Shown here: piece by piece, positions 42,065 through 51,479 of the stretch | Layout of the letters: each line of letters opens with the position of its first letter | Position numbering within the stretch: the stretch's first letter is position 1 | NCBI RefSeq assembly: GCF_000380645.1 | Contig: NZ_AQXZ01000013.1 | Location: 230,964-294,963, forward strand | Direction of reading: 5' to 3' | DNA: 64,000 bases | From: Smaragdicoccus niigatensis DSM 44881 = NBRC 103563 | GTDB lineage: Bacteria; Actinomycetota; Actinomycetes; Mycobacteriales; Mycobacteriaceae | Translations under genes and position numbers: made by a program | Notes under the pieces: generated by a model | Seen by the model: the letters and a program-made list of their open reading frames with translations, nothing else | The model's database searches: none | What the model was told of the DNA's origin: nothing

Positions 42065-44245
42065 TTGGAGCCCATCGCAGTATTCGCAGATCGGTACCGG
42101 CTCGACGTGGTTCTCGGCGTCGGCGGCATGGGCTGCGTGTACCGCGCCTGGGACGACAAGCTCGACCGGATGGTCGCGGTCAAAGTACTGCGCAGCGAGC
42201 TGATCGCCGACGCGTCGCAGCCCAGCAAGTATCTGGATCGATTCCGGCGCGAAGCCAAGGTCATTGCGGGATTCGACCATCCCGGAATCGTGCAGGTCTA
42301 CGACATGGGGGAAGGCCGGCTCAGCGGGCAGACGGTCTACTACCTGGTGATGCAACTCGTGTCCGGCATGACGCTGTCGGCGGCGCACCAGAAGTACGGT
42401 CCGCTCGCGACGCTTCAGTTGATCGAGATCATGGCGAAGGTGCTCGCCGCTTTACAGCACGCGCACGACCGCGGCGTGGTCCACCGCGACATCAAACCCT
42501 CCAACATCATGCTGACGGACACCGGTGGCGTGAAGGTGATGGACTTCGGGATCGCGCATCTCGCCGGTGGAAACGAACTGCTCACCGGGACCGGGGACGT
42601 CGTGGGCACGTTCGCCTATCTCGCCCCGGAACAAGCCCAGGACAGTCGTCGGGTCGACGCCCGGACCGACATCTACGCCGTCGGTTGCACGATTTATCAC
42701 CTGCTCACCAACCGGCTTCCGTTCCCTGGGGAAACACCGTGGCAGATCATCGAAGGGCGGATGAAGAACCAGTTCCCACCGGTTTCGGAAGTGCGCCCCG
42801 CACTTGGGACGGTCTTCGACGAGATCATCGAACGGTCGCTCGCCTTCGATCCCGCCGACCGATACCCCTCCGCGACGGCGATGCGCGAAGAACTGCTCCG
42901 GCTGCGCGCGCACCTTCCCGCCGGCCACGACACCGCCGAATCCGGCTTCACGTGGAGCGGGTCCGACGAGCAGACCGCGCTGCGTACCCCATGGTCGGAC
43001 CAGACCACCGGACCGGGTGGTCCCTCGTCTGAAGACACCGGCGCATCGACCGTCGCGTCGCCCTCGACTCCGGCGAAAAGCAAGGAGTCCGAATCCATTC
43101 CGGCACCGAGCCCGGAGCCCGCTGCGCAACCAGCTCAACCCGTCGTCAAGCGCCAGCCGAGTCGACGCCTGGTGCTTGCCGGCATCGGCGGCGCTGCGGT
43201 GGCGGTCGTCGGCGGCGCGGCGGTTTGGCGGCTCGGTTCGTCGTCCGAGGAGACCAAGAGCGTGCCGCGGCCGACCGCAGCCGGCGAGGTCTGGTGGACG
43301 AATCAAGTCAGCCCGATGATGCTCTCCTCGACTCCGCTTGTGGTCGACGATCGCGTGTTCATCGGCGGCGCGGACGCGAAAGTGTATGCACTCGAACTCA
43401 ATTCCGGGACACCGACGTGGACGACCACGATCGGTGACCGAGTTCGCCCATCGCCGGTCGTCGCCGCCGATACCGTCGTCGCCACCAGTTGGGATGGCCG
43501 GGTCTACGGCCTGAGCGTCGATGCCGGCACGGTGCGATGGAAAACACCCACCGGCAATCAGGGCGATTCCTATCCCGTGTCGCCAGCCACCGCGGAGAAC
43601 CTGGTCTTTCTCGCCACCACCGACTGGTTCGTTCTGGCCCTCGATCCAGCAACCGGCCAGGTGCGCTGGCAAACGCCGGTCAACGGAACCGCCAGCTCCG
43701 CTCCCGCGATCGCAAACGGCACGGTTTATGTCGGCACGGACGGACACGTCAGCGCTCTCGACGCCGCCACCGGCACGATCAAATGGAGCGTTTCCGCGGG
43801 CGACTCCTGGACCGCTCCCGCAATCGGGGACTCCATGGTCTACCTGGGGAGTGACGACGGTTCGATGTATGCGTTCGATGCTTCGTCGGGCGCCCAGGCC
43901 TGGAAGGCCCCGATGGGCGGAGAGGTCTACTCCTCCCCCGTCGTCGCGAACGGATTCGTATACGTCGGCGGCTACGACAACAACATCTACGCGCTCGATG
44001 CGAAGACCGGCGAAGTCCGCTGGAAGACCGCCACCGGCGGACACGTGACCGCGTCACCCACAGTGTCGAAAAACGTTGTCTATGCGGGAAGCTGGGACGG
44101 CTATCTGTACGCGCTCGACGACGGCACCGGAAAGGTCAGTTGGAAGGCACCGACCGGCGGACCCATCTGGTCATCGCCCGCGGTCGCTCAGGATGCGGTG
44201 TTCGTCGGGTCCTATGAGGGCAAGGTCTTTGCCTTCCAGACCTGA
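42065..44245 (+). CDS. Transmembrane Ser/Thr protein kinase with PQQ-type beta-propeller ectodomain
   Basis: 726 aa with a TTG start preceded by AGGTGGGG. Kinase domain at residues ~10-275: Gly loop VLGVGGMGCVYRA, Lys in VAVKVL, catalytic VVHRDIKPSNIML, MDFGIAH, APEQAQ. A Pro/Ser/Ala-rich linker, one membrane helix (~366-388, LVLAGIGGAAVAVVGGAAVW), then about seven PQQ-like beta-propeller repeats (~405-726) with recurring YALD and VRWKTPTG-type strands. Mycobacterial PknD also has a propeller, but of NHL type. The ectodomain probably senses a ligand or wall component. No kinase substrate is evident nearby except possibly the FKBP lipoprotein. Confidence 0.93.
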   Translation: MEPIAVFADRYRLDVVLGVGGMGCVYRAWDDKLDRMVAVKVLRSELIADASQPSKYLDRFRREAKVIAGFDHPGIVQVYDMGEGRLSGQTVYYLVMQLVSGMTLSAAHQKYGPLATLQLIEIMAKVLAALQHAHDRGVVHRDIKPSNIMLTDTGGVKVMDFGIAHLAGGNELLTGTGDVVGTFAYLAPEQAQDSRRVDARTDIYAVGCTIYHLLTNRLPFPGETPWQIIEGRMKNQFPPVSEVRPALGTVFDEIIERSLAFDPADRYPSATAMREELLRLRAHLPAGHDTAESGFTWSGSDEQTALRTPWSDQTTGPGGPSSEDTGASTVASPSTPAKSKESESIPAPSPEPAAQPAQPVVKRQPSRRLVLAGIGGAAVAVVGGAAVWRLGSSSEETKSVPRPTAAGEVWWTNQVSPMMLSSTPLVVDDRVFIGGADAKVYALELNSGTPTWTTTIGDRVRPSPVVAADTVVATSWDGRVYGLSVDAGTVRWKTPTGNQGDSYPVSPATAENLVFLATTDWFVLALDPATGQVRWQTPVNGTASSAPAIANGTVYVGTDGHVSALDAATGTIKWSVSAGDSWTAPAIGDSMVYLGSDDGSMYAFDASSGAQAWKAPMGGEVYSSPVVANGFVYVGGYDNNIYALDAKTGEVRWKTATGGHVTASPTVSKNVVYAGSWDGYLYALDDGTGKVSWKAPTGGPIWSSPAVAQDAVFVGSYEGKVFAFQT

Positions 44246-45382
44246 TCATTTAGGAATGTATTCCTTTCGCCACACGGTGTCGCGCGTCGCGTAGCTGACG
44301 TTGCCGAGGAGTGGGCAGTACCGCTCGTACTTGGCGCGGTCGGCGAACACCGCGGCCGGGCTGTTGTTGTCGGCGACGTAGGTATCGATGGACGCCGCCG
44401 AATCGAGCAGGATCGACTCCGCCACGAGAACGCGCGGAATCTGCTTGCCCTCGATCCAGTCGGCCGCGAACCACCCGATGCCGTAGCCCATGAGCTGCCA
44501 TCCGAAGGCAAGCGTCGATCGATACGGTCCGTCCTGCCGGATGAGCTCGAGAGCCTTCGCATCGCCGTCGATACCCGCGAAATACATGTCGGGGCGAAGC
44601 TTTCCGTCGGCCTCCATGGCTCGATAGGCGGGCGCGACGAACCCGTCTCCGCCGAGGATGATGTTGATTTCCGGATGTGCCGCCAACGCCACCATGAAGG
44701 CCTTCACGTTTTCCGAAGCAGTGTCCTTCCAGGTCAGGTCGCTCACCACCTCGACCGCGTCACCCGCGGTCTTCAGTCCGTCAAGCACGCCGAGGTGGCG
44801 AATCTTGAGCTGGGGAACCGTGTCGCTATTGGTGTAATGAACCCGGCCCAACCCGTTCAGATGCTGCAGGGCGTAGTCGGCAGCGCCCTTGCCTTGCCGA
44901 AACCCGATGTCGTACTGACTCGCCGCAATCTGCAGCGTGCTCGGGTGGGTGATGATGCCTTCCAAGCACACGCCCTGCCGCAGCGCGGCCTCGAGGACCG
45001 GGAGCTGCGCGTTGTAGTCCGAGGGTTGAAAGGCCAGCGCACCCAGCCCGCGCGCCAACGCTGTTTCGAGTTGCCGGACGTTCTTGACGAGGTTCGTCGT
45101 CGTGTACGCCTCGACGTATTGGACCTCGCGGGAGGCAACCGCTTTGTTCATGCCGATTCCGAATTGGCGGAAGAACTCGACCTCCTCCGTCGTGATCCAG
45201 GCCGCCCGACGTGGAAGGTGCGTCGGCGGACCAGCGGGAAGCGACGAATCGAAGGTGGCCAGGTCCGCGGTGGAAACCTCGGGAGCAGACGAGCTCGATG
45301 ATCCGGACGAATCGTTGCCAGTGCTGCAACTCGGGCTGAGCACTGTCAGCGCCCCGAGCTGCAGGAGAGTCCGGCGATTCAT
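44246..45382 (-). CDS. Periplasmic-binding-protein-like solute receptor, orphan
   Basis: 378 aa. N-terminus MNRRTLLQLGA has a twin-arginine pattern, and Cys19 (LSPSCS) could be lipidated although the lipobox is imperfect. After a Ser-rich linker comes a type 1 periplasmic binding fold (sugar-ABC type): IGMNKAVASREVQYVEAY, ALAFQPSDYNAQLPVLEAAL, INIILGGDGFVAPAYRAM, YFAGIDGDAKALELI. No ABC permease or ATPase gene is near. It follows the MgtC gene by 81 bp and converges on the propeller kinase, so it may serve as a sensor part rather than a transporter part. Confidence 0.83.
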   Translation of the reverse strand: MNRRTLLQLGALTVLSPSCSTGNDSSGSSSSSAPEVSTADLATFDSSLPAGPPTHLPRRAAWITTEEVEFFRQFGIGMNKAVASREVQYVEAYTTTNLVKNVRQLETALARGLGALAFQPSDYNAQLPVLEAALRQGVCLEGIITHPSTLQIAASQYDIGFRQGKGAADYALQHLNGLGRVHYTNSDTVPQLKIRHLGVLDGLKTAGDAVEVVSDLTWKDTASENVKAFMVALAAHPEINIILGGDGFVAPAYRAMEADGKLRPDMYFAGIDGDAKALELIRQDGPYRSTLAFGWQLMGYGIGWFAADWIEGKQIPRVLVAESILLDSAASIDTYVADNNSPAAVFADRAKYERYCPLLGNVSYATRDTVWRKEYIPK

Positions 45383-45463
45383 GGACGTAACGACTCCGGG
45401 TGGCCTATCGAAAAGCTGCGGCTCTCAACAATTATCCGCGTGCTGGCGACCCGGGGCGAAGAG

Positions 45464-46195
45464 TTACTCCGAATCGTTCCGGAAGGTCGACACCGCCAGG
45501 ATGCCCGGAATGTCGCTGACGTCATCGACGACCGCTTGGACGTCGCCTTTCCCGTCGAGGAAGACCCGCAGCTCGATCGAGTGTTGTCCGGGCTCGGCAC
45601 CTTCCTCGTGCCGCGTCGTGGCGATATCGGTGACGTGGAATCCAGCCTCTTTCGCCGTCTCGACGATCTTCTGAACCAAGCCCTGGCCCTCGTAGAAGCG
45701 CACTCGCAACGACGGCGCTTCGGCTTTGACGAACCGGCGGGACCAGCGCGCGAGCGGCGGCAGGAACCACACCGCGACGAAGTAGCCGACGGTTCCGGCG
45801 ATCGCGAGTTCGGACAGGCCACCGCCGGCCGCAGCACCGATCGAGGCGGTCAGGAAGATGCCGGCCGCGGTCGTGAGTCCGTGAACGACCGAATCGCGTT
45901 TGACGAAGATGATGCCGCCGCCGATGAAACCGACACCCGCCACGATCTGGGCTGCCACGCGCGACGGGTCGACCATGATCGTGCCGTCGCGCAGGACGTC
46001 GGTGAATCCGTATTTGCTGACGAGCATCCACAGCGCCGACGCAAATCCGACAACGGTGTAGGTCCGCACACCGGCAGACTTCTGCTTGAGTTCGCGCTCG
46101 AGCCCAATGAGGACAGACAGCACGAAGGCGATTCCCAAATCGGCGAACTGGTCCCAACTTTGGCCCATCGGCTCGCCAAAAGCCGCAAGGTTCAC
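45464..46195 (-). CDS. MgtC/SapB family membrane protein
   Basis: 243 aa. Four to five membrane helices in residues ~15-145 with the MgtC signatures VLSVLIGLERELKQKSAGVR and GVGFIGGGIIF, then RDSVVHGLTTAAGIFLTASI. A C-terminal ~90-residue ACT-like cytoplasmic domain is present, as in virulence-type MgtC. Family members help growth at low magnesium or inside host cells by acting on ATP synthase or phosphate uptake. No riboswitch-like leader could be recognised in the 136-bp upstream gap. Confidence 0.92.
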   Translation of the reverse strand: MNLAAFGEPMGQSWDQFADLGIAFVLSVLIGLERELKQKSAGVRTYTVVGFASALWMLVSKYGFTDVLRDGTIMVDPSRVAAQIVAGVGFIGGGIIFVKRDSVVHGLTTAAGIFLTASIGAAAGGGLSELAIAGTVGYFVAVWFLPPLARWSRRFVKAEAPSLRVRFYEGQGLVQKIVETAKEAGFHVTDIATTRHEEGAEPGQHSIELRVFLDGKGDVQAVVDDVSDIPGILAVSTFRNDSE

Positions 46196-46331
46196 CAGTT
46201 CACGCTAACGCCGGCCACCCCCTCTGGGTGGGGCAAACCGGGCACATTGCCCACACGGGCAACCGATACACGCGCGCGCTTTCCAATACATATGACTAGG
46301 CAAACCTCGATCAAGATGTTTCAATCGACAA

Positions 46332-47300
46332 ATGGTCAAAGACGATCTATGGCCGCACTCACCGTCGCGTATGGGCGTTCTCATGAACGTTGCGCTGCGT
46401 ACCGTGCTGCGGACTCCGAGTCATCTTGTCCCGACAAATCGCCTCGGCGTCGCGCTCGTGCGGACGATGTTCAACGTCGTTTGCTACGCGACCCACGGAA
46501 CCGAACTCCCCCACACGAAGATCGATGCGCGGTGGTCACGAGGCCGCACTCGCGGTGAGTGGGTCGGCACTCCGGCCAGTCTCGGTCAGACCGTCGTGTA
46601 CTACATGCACGGCAGTGGCTACGTCGGATGCAGCACGGCAACGCACCGCGGCCTGACATCGGAAATCGCGCGACGACTCGACATGCCGCTGTTCTCCCTC
46701 GATTATCGGCTCGCGCCCGAGCACCGGTTCCCCGCTGCTCACGACGACGCACTCAACGGCTTCCTATGGCTCGTCGAGCAAGGGCACCGACCACGCGACA
46801 TCATCGTGGCGGGCGATTCTGCGGGCGGCCATCTCTCCCTCGGACTCTGCGCGCAACTGCGCGAACTCGGCGTCGACCAGCCACGAGCCGTGATCTGCCT
46901 GTCAGCGCTGGTGGACCCCACATGGACGCTGTCCGCCGAGCGGGAGAAGACCGTCAGGGATTCGTTCATGACCGTCGCCCTCGCGAGTCGCATCGTGGGC
47001 ATGTACACCCGAACCGGAGACCCCCGCGACCCGCGGCTGGACGTCGCATCGGTCGTCGGACCGGACTTCCCGCCGATGCTGCTCCAAGCGGGTGGTCGTG
47101 AACTCCTCGCTGCGGACGCCGAGCATTACGCACGAGAACTCAACGCGGCCGGCGGCCACGTCCAGCTCGAAGTGTGGCCCGGGATGTTCCACGTGTTCCA
47201 GATCGGCTACCCGTTGCTTCCCGAAGCCCGGGCCGCCCTCGACAGCATCGAAAAGTTCGTCGCGGCACTGGAAGCCGGCCGGAACAGTCGCCTCGCCTGA
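46332..47300 (+). CDS. Alpha/beta hydrolase, hormone-sensitive-lipase family
   Basis: 322 aa, ATG 46332 (ATG 46374 is an alternative). Oxyanion-hole motif YMHGSGYV (HGGG variant HGSG, residues 93-96), nucleophile elbow AGDSAGGH with Ser163, acid Asp in LLAADAEHYA region, catalytic His in PGMFHVFQ. Lip-type carboxylesterase of group IV acting on short to medium acyl esters. No signal peptide. Alone on its strand; the secreted lipase gene follows after 171 bp. Confidence 0.92.
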   Translation: MVKDDLWPHSPSRMGVLMNVALRTVLRTPSHLVPTNRLGVALVRTMFNVVCYATHGTELPHTKIDARWSRGRTRGEWVGTPASLGQTVVYYMHGSGYVGCSTATHRGLTSEIARRLDMPLFSLDYRLAPEHRFPAAHDDALNGFLWLVEQGHRPRDIIVAGDSAGGHLSLGLCAQLRELGVDQPRAVICLSALVDPTWTLSAEREKTVRDSFMTVALASRIVGMYTRTGDPRDPRLDVASVVGPDFPPMLLQAGGRELLAADAEHYARELNAAGGHVQLEVWPGMFHVFQIGYPLLPEARAALDSIEKFVAALEAGRNSRLA

Positions 47301-47471
47301 TCGCTCGAGATCCGCGTTTTACAACTAAGCACCTTCTGTCCAAACACATTTCAATTTCGTTTCGACCACGCCACGAATCCGCCCTGGAGTGGCGGCGCCT
47401 CCGGTGACCCGCTAGATCCGCTCGAAACTGAGCCAAATCGGTGTTGGAATCTGTGGATCGGGGCGGGAACC

Positions 47472-48437
47472 ATGGCGGGTATCTCACGGCTCGGAAAACG
47501 CGTGCTTGCTGCGGTCGCAGCGGCGCTGACCGTGACGATCGGCGCCGCGACGCCGTCCGCGGCCGCGCCGGTCAAGGGACCGCTTCCCGTTCCGTGGGAT
47601 CTGCGAGCCGGCATCGTTCCCGGACTCGTCGGCGCCGAACAGGCGCCGCCCGGTGCGAACGATTGGCATTGCAAGCCGAGCGCTCGGCACCCCCGACCGG
47701 TCGTGCTGGTCAATCCGACCGTCACGACGCAAGCCCTCGCCTTCCAGGCCGGTTCACCGTTCCTGAAGAACCAGGGATTCTGCGTCTTTACGTTCAACTT
47801 CGGGAACGTCACGCAGATCCCTGGATTCCCTATCCAGGCCCTCGGCGATATCCGACAGTCCGGCCGCAAACTCGCCGCCACGGTGGACCGAGTGCTCGCC
47901 GCAACCGGCGCCTCGCAGGTCGACTTGGTCGGTCAGTCGCAGGGCGCGGGAATCCTCCCCGACTACTACTTGAAGTTTCTCGGCGGAGCGAAGAAGGTGC
48001 ATACGAAGGTCGGAATCTCGCCGTCGCGGGGAACGACTCTCAGCGACATGGTGTGGATGCGGACCCTCATCCCGGTCATTGGCCCGTTCGGCGAACAGAC
48101 CATTCGATTCCTCACTCCCGGCCTGACGCAGCAGGAATACGACGACAAGCTCATCAGGCAGGTCTACGGGAACGGGGACACCGTCCCGGGCCCGCAGTAC
48201 TACGCGATCGTCACCAAGTACGACGAAGTGGTGACCCCGTACGACACGCAGTTCTACGACGCACCGAACGCGACGAACTGGCTCGTTCAAGACGGATGCG
48301 CACTCGACCACTCCGAGCACGCCTCGATCCTCTACAGCCAGCGGGCCTGGTGGTACGTGCTCAACGCCCTCGATCCGGCCACCGCCTCGCCGGTTCCGTG
48401 CTTCTATGTGGCGCCGTTCCTGCCGTACGTGAGGTAG
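47472..48437 (+). CDS. Secreted triacylglycerol lipase
   Basis: 321 aa, ATG 47472. Sec signal peptide with a basic start (SRLGKRV), hydrophobic core and Ala-rich cleavage region near residue 31 (SAAAP). Nucleophile elbow GQSQGA (Ser156), Asp in the KYDEVVTPYDT region, His in LDHSEHASIL. It resembles actinobacterial class 2/EstA-type lipases with disulfide-capable cysteines. Exported hydrolysis of acylglycerols is the likely job. The 171-bp upstream region is relatively AT-rich (47320..47355) and may hold the promoter. Confidence 0.9.
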   Translation: MAGISRLGKRVLAAVAAALTVTIGAATPSAAAPVKGPLPVPWDLRAGIVPGLVGAEQAPPGANDWHCKPSARHPRPVVLVNPTVTTQALAFQAGSPFLKNQGFCVFTFNFGNVTQIPGFPIQALGDIRQSGRKLAATVDRVLAATGASQVDLVGQSQGAGILPDYYLKFLGGAKKVHTKVGISPSRGTTLSDMVWMRTLIPVIGPFGEQTIRFLTPGLTQQEYDDKLIRQVYGNGDTVPGPQYYAIVTKYDEVVTPYDTQFYDAPNATNWLVQDGCALDHSEHASILYSQRAWWYVLNALDPATASPVPCFYVAPFLPYVR

Positions 48438-48463
48438 CCGGTAGCTGCGCAGCCGCTGTTGCA

Positions 48464-48506
48464 GTTCCCTGACCGAAATATGCCGATATCGTCCTTACCA
48501 GGGAAC
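48464..48506. terminator. Inverted repeat after the lipase gene
   Basis: GTTCCCTG (48464..48471) and CAGGGAAC (48499..48506), 8-bp arms with a 27-nt spacer, between the lipase and acyltransferase genes. No T run; terminator or regulatory role uncertain. Confidence 0.3.
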
Positions 48507-48544
48507 AACTTGACGGCATTTACGGCAGATCAGGAGGCCTGACG

Positions 48545-49315
48545 ATGTTCGGACTGGTGAAGCGGGACGTCCCCTATCGGCTCATCATTCGCGCCTCGAA
48601 GGCATGGATGCGGTTCTCCGTGCCGATGGATATGGCCAACACCGAACGCGTGCCCAGAAGCGGCGGTGCCGTGATCGCCTGCAACCACAACTCCTACTTC
48701 GACTGGATGATGGCCGCCTACCCCGCGGCCGAGCAGAAGCGGTTCACCCGGTTCATGGCCAAGCGCGAGATCTTCGACAACCGCTTCGGCGGACCCTTCA
48801 TGCGCGCGTTCAAGCACCTGAGCGTCGATCGCGCCAGCGGCGCCGAGGCCCTCGATGTCGCGGTCGATGCGTGCCGCCGCGGAGAGGTCGTCGGCATCTA
48901 CCCCGAGGCGACGATCTCGCGCAGTTTCCTCATCAAGGATCTGAAGTCCGGTGCCGTTCGGATCGCAGCCGCCGCCGGCGTGCCGCTCATACCGGTCGTC
49001 CACTTCGGGATGCATCGCTATCAGACCAAGGACCACCCGCGCGACTTCTCCCGCGGCAAAGCCGTCGTGATCCGGGTCGGCGAACCGATGCACCTGACCG
49101 GCGAAGACCCGGTCGCGGAAACTGCCGAACTGCGCCGCCGCATGGAGGCTCTTCTCGACGAGTGCATCAAGGCGTACCCGCAGAAGGAAGACGGCGCCTG
49201 GTGGCTTCCCGCGTCCTACGGCGGGTCTGCGCCATCCCTGGAGAGGGCCGCTGAGCTCGATGACGAAGAGAAGCGCATTCGGGCCGAGCGAAAGGCAGCT
49301 CGCAGACAAAGCTGA
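48545..49315 (+). CDS. 1-acylglycerol-3-phosphate acyltransferase (PlsC) family
   Basis: 256 aa, ATG with AGGAGG upstream. HX4D motif NHNSYFD (His48, Asp53), FDNRFGGPFMRAFKHLSVDR (motif II region), YPEATIS (the EGT-type motif III, about residues 119-125), VPLIPVVHFG (motif IV). It transfers an acyl chain to lysophosphatidic acid or a related acceptor at the membrane. It ends 43 bp before a PAS-domain gene in the same direction. Confidence 0.92.
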   Translation: MFGLVKRDVPYRLIIRASKAWMRFSVPMDMANTERVPRSGGAVIACNHNSYFDWMMAAYPAAEQKRFTRFMAKREIFDNRFGGPFMRAFKHLSVDRASGAEALDVAVDACRRGEVVGIYPEATISRSFLIKDLKSGAVRIAAAAGVPLIPVVHFGMHRYQTKDHPRDFSRGKAVVIRVGEPMHLTGEDPVAETAELRRRMEALLDECIKAYPQKEDGAWWLPASYGGSAPSLERAAELDDEEKRIRAERKAARRQS

Positions 49316-49357
49316 CCGCAAACAGGCAATCCGGACCGCTCGATTTACGATGGCGTC

Positions 49358-49798
49358 GTGGAGAACGACGGACGGCCCTTGTCGTGGCTCGAGCGCGCCC
49401 GTCGAGTCCGCGATGGCGAGGGTGAGCTTGCCAACAAGCCCGCCGAAGTGTCGTACGTCGACCTTCAGGACTTCGTCGAGACGCTGTTGCGCCGCGCGTA
49501 CGACGCGGTTGTGCTGTGCACCCGTGGCGGCATGTATCTCGAGGTGAGCGACTCGTTCTGCACCCTCACCGGATACCGCCGCGAGGAGCTGCTCGGCCAG
49601 ACGTCAATCACTCTCGGTCTGGTGGACCCGAATGGTGTGCGCCGCGCAGTCACCTCGGACGTCCATAGCGGTATCGAGGGCCTGTACGCGAACACGATCG
49701 TCCGGAAGGACGGCGCGCGCCGAACGGTCGAGTTCTCGCACCAGTTCCTCGACGGCGGCTACACGCTGGTGATCATTCGCGATATTTCGCGGCGATAG
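49358..49798 (+). CDS. Stand-alone PAS-domain protein
   Basis: 146 aa, GTG start. N-terminal ~45 residues charged and helical; PAS core about residues 45-145 with VSDSFCTLTGYRREELLGQT and the PAC-like tail RRTVEFSHQFLDGGYTLVII. No output domain, so it must act by protein contact or the ligand it binds. It overlaps the convergent CocE-like gene by 26 bp. Confidence 0.85.
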   Translation: MENDGRPLSWLERARRVRDGEGELANKPAEVSYVDLQDFVETLLRRAYDAVVLCTRGGMYLEVSDSFCTLTGYRREELLGQTSITLGLVDPNGVRRAVTSDVHSGIEGLYANTIVRKDGARRTVEFSHQFLDGGYTLVIIRDISRR

Positions 49799-51467
49799 GG
49801 ATCAACAGTCTCGCGTCGCGGTTCGGACCCCAATGCAACGTGCACTTTCCGCGCGGGGAACTCTCATACGCTGCTGGAAACTGGCCCGTCAACGGGTTCC
49901 GCGGCCACAGCCACCGACCGGAAACAACGAGCTGTAGTCGCTCCCCGCGCCGGAACATCGTGGCAGACGGACCGAGCGGGAGGTCGACCTGAACGACCTC
50001 GCCGGGAGACAGTAACTGCTGGTCAGTCAGGGTGGGAACAGGGGCGAATTCGCGGGTCTGTGTCTCATCGAGCCGTCGCATCGAGGCCTTCTGCCAGCCC
50101 GTCGTCACGCGGTCGCGTCCGAAGCCGTACGACCCTTCGAAGGGAACGAACGTCCCGTCGCGCCACTTCTCGACGCCGACGAAGAGATACACGTCCGGCG
50201 CGGTCGATTCCACGAACAGCCGCAGCGCCATCGGCCCGACGACCTCGATGTCGTCCGGAACGGTCCAGCCGAACCGAACACCCTGCGATCGAGCGTTGAA
50301 TGCGATCGATCCCGTCTGCCCGGCTGGCTCCGGTGTCAGGCCAGATTCGTTGAGGCGCAAGGTGGTCCACGTCGCGCCAACCGGCGGCCACGTCGATTCC
50401 GCACGAACCGATGCGACGACGTCCCGCGATTCCCGAACCTCGAGCCGGACCGGAGGAAGCTCCGGAGCGTCGATGCCGCGCAGGTGCCGATTGAAGAAGT
50501 CCAGCTGCACCGCGAGCGCCTCGTCGGAGTAAAACGTTGCCCACTTGCCCGCACGATGCGTGTACACGTGCCGCTCGACCGAACTGATTCGCTCGAACGC
50601 TCGAAACGATCCTCGACTGTGCAGGTTGTTGTCGGAGAAGCTGCCACAGATGAGTAGAGGCACAGTGATCCTCGACAGGTCCGGAACGAGCGAATCCCAC
50701 CAGTCGTCGTGCAGTGGATGCTTGTCGGCGGCGTCCTCGATCCCGAACGTGAGGCCCGCACGTCGCAAGCCGAGGCTCCAAATCCGGAGGAACCCTTTCT
50801 CCCGGATTCCGCCGGGACGGACGAGATCTCGGTAGCAGTCGGTCAAGCCTTCCCACGGCACGATCGCCTTGAGACTCGGCGGATGCAGCGCCGCGGTCTT
50901 CCACTGCGACATCGCGAGGTACGAGACACCCATCATCCCGACGGAGCCGTTGCTCCAGGGTTGGGCTCCGGCCCACTCGACGAGGTCGTAGACGTCCTCG
51001 CCCTCCTGATCGGTCAACAGGGCGAGCGTCCCCTCGGACGTGCCCGCCTCACGAAGGTCGCAGTTGACGACGGCATATCCCTGCGCAACCCACCAAGCCG
51101 GGTCCGGCGCTTCCCACGAGGTCAGCGTCGAGAACCGCACAGTTCGCGGTTGCCGGAGCATCCGGTACTGCACCGAATATCGGTACCCGAATCGGGTTCG
51201 TACGGGAAGGTTGTCCTTCCCATACGGATGCGCACACATCACGACCGGGAACGGACCGTCACCCGGCGGGCGATAGACGTTGGCACGCAACGTGGTTCCG
51301 TCGCGAGAGACGATCGGGACGTCGAGATCACTGACGATCGCACCCGGTTCCGGTTCGTACACCGTGACGTCCGGATGAATCAGTCCGCGAATCCGAGAGA
51401 TCGCATACCGAACCGCACCGGGACGCTTCCACGGCCGATCACGCGCCGGGGCGTTCGGGTCGGGCAT
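49773..51467 (-). CDS. CocE/NonD family hydrolase
   Basis: 564 aa. N-terminal alpha/beta hydrolase domain: VVMCAHPYGKDN (Tyr oxyanion region), nucleophile elbow MMGVSYLAMSQW (Ser about residue 178, GxSYxx of the X-Pro dipeptidyl peptidase/cocaine esterase family). A C-terminal jelly-roll beta domain (~350-564) contains GEVVQVDLPLGPSATMFRRG and LQLVVSGRWLWPRNP. No signal peptide. Acts as an esterase or amidase on an unknown substrate. Confidence 0.92.
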   Translation of the reverse strand: MPDPNAPARDRPWKRPGAVRYAISRIRGLIHPDVTVYEPEPGAIVSDLDVPIVSRDGTTLRANVYRPPGDGPFPVVMCAHPYGKDNLPVRTRFGYRYSVQYRMLRQPRTVRFSTLTSWEAPDPAWWVAQGYAVVNCDLREAGTSEGTLALLTDQEGEDVYDLVEWAGAQPWSNGSVGMMGVSYLAMSQWKTAALHPPSLKAIVPWEGLTDCYRDLVRPGGIREKGFLRIWSLGLRRAGLTFGIEDAADKHPLHDDWWDSLVPDLSRITVPLLICGSFSDNNLHSRGSFRAFERISSVERHVYTHRAGKWATFYSDEALAVQLDFFNRHLRGIDAPELPPVRLEVRESRDVVASVRAESTWPPVGATWTTLRLNESGLTPEPAGQTGSIAFNARSQGVRFGWTVPDDIEVVGPMALRLFVESTAPDVYLFVGVEKWRDGTFVPFEGSYGFGRDRVTTGWQKASMRRLDETQTREFAPVPTLTDQQLLSPGEVVQVDLPLGPSATMFRRGERLQLVVSGRWLWPRNPLTGQFPAAYESSPRGKCTLHWGPNRDARLLIPIAAKYRE

Positions 51468-51479
51468 GATCGACCTCCG

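Noticed and set aside
46215..46231. GC-rich stem CCACCC-CCTCT-GGGTGG as a magnesium-type leader of MgtC
   Set aside because: Too short and simple; no known riboswitch architecture could be drawn in the 136-bp gap.
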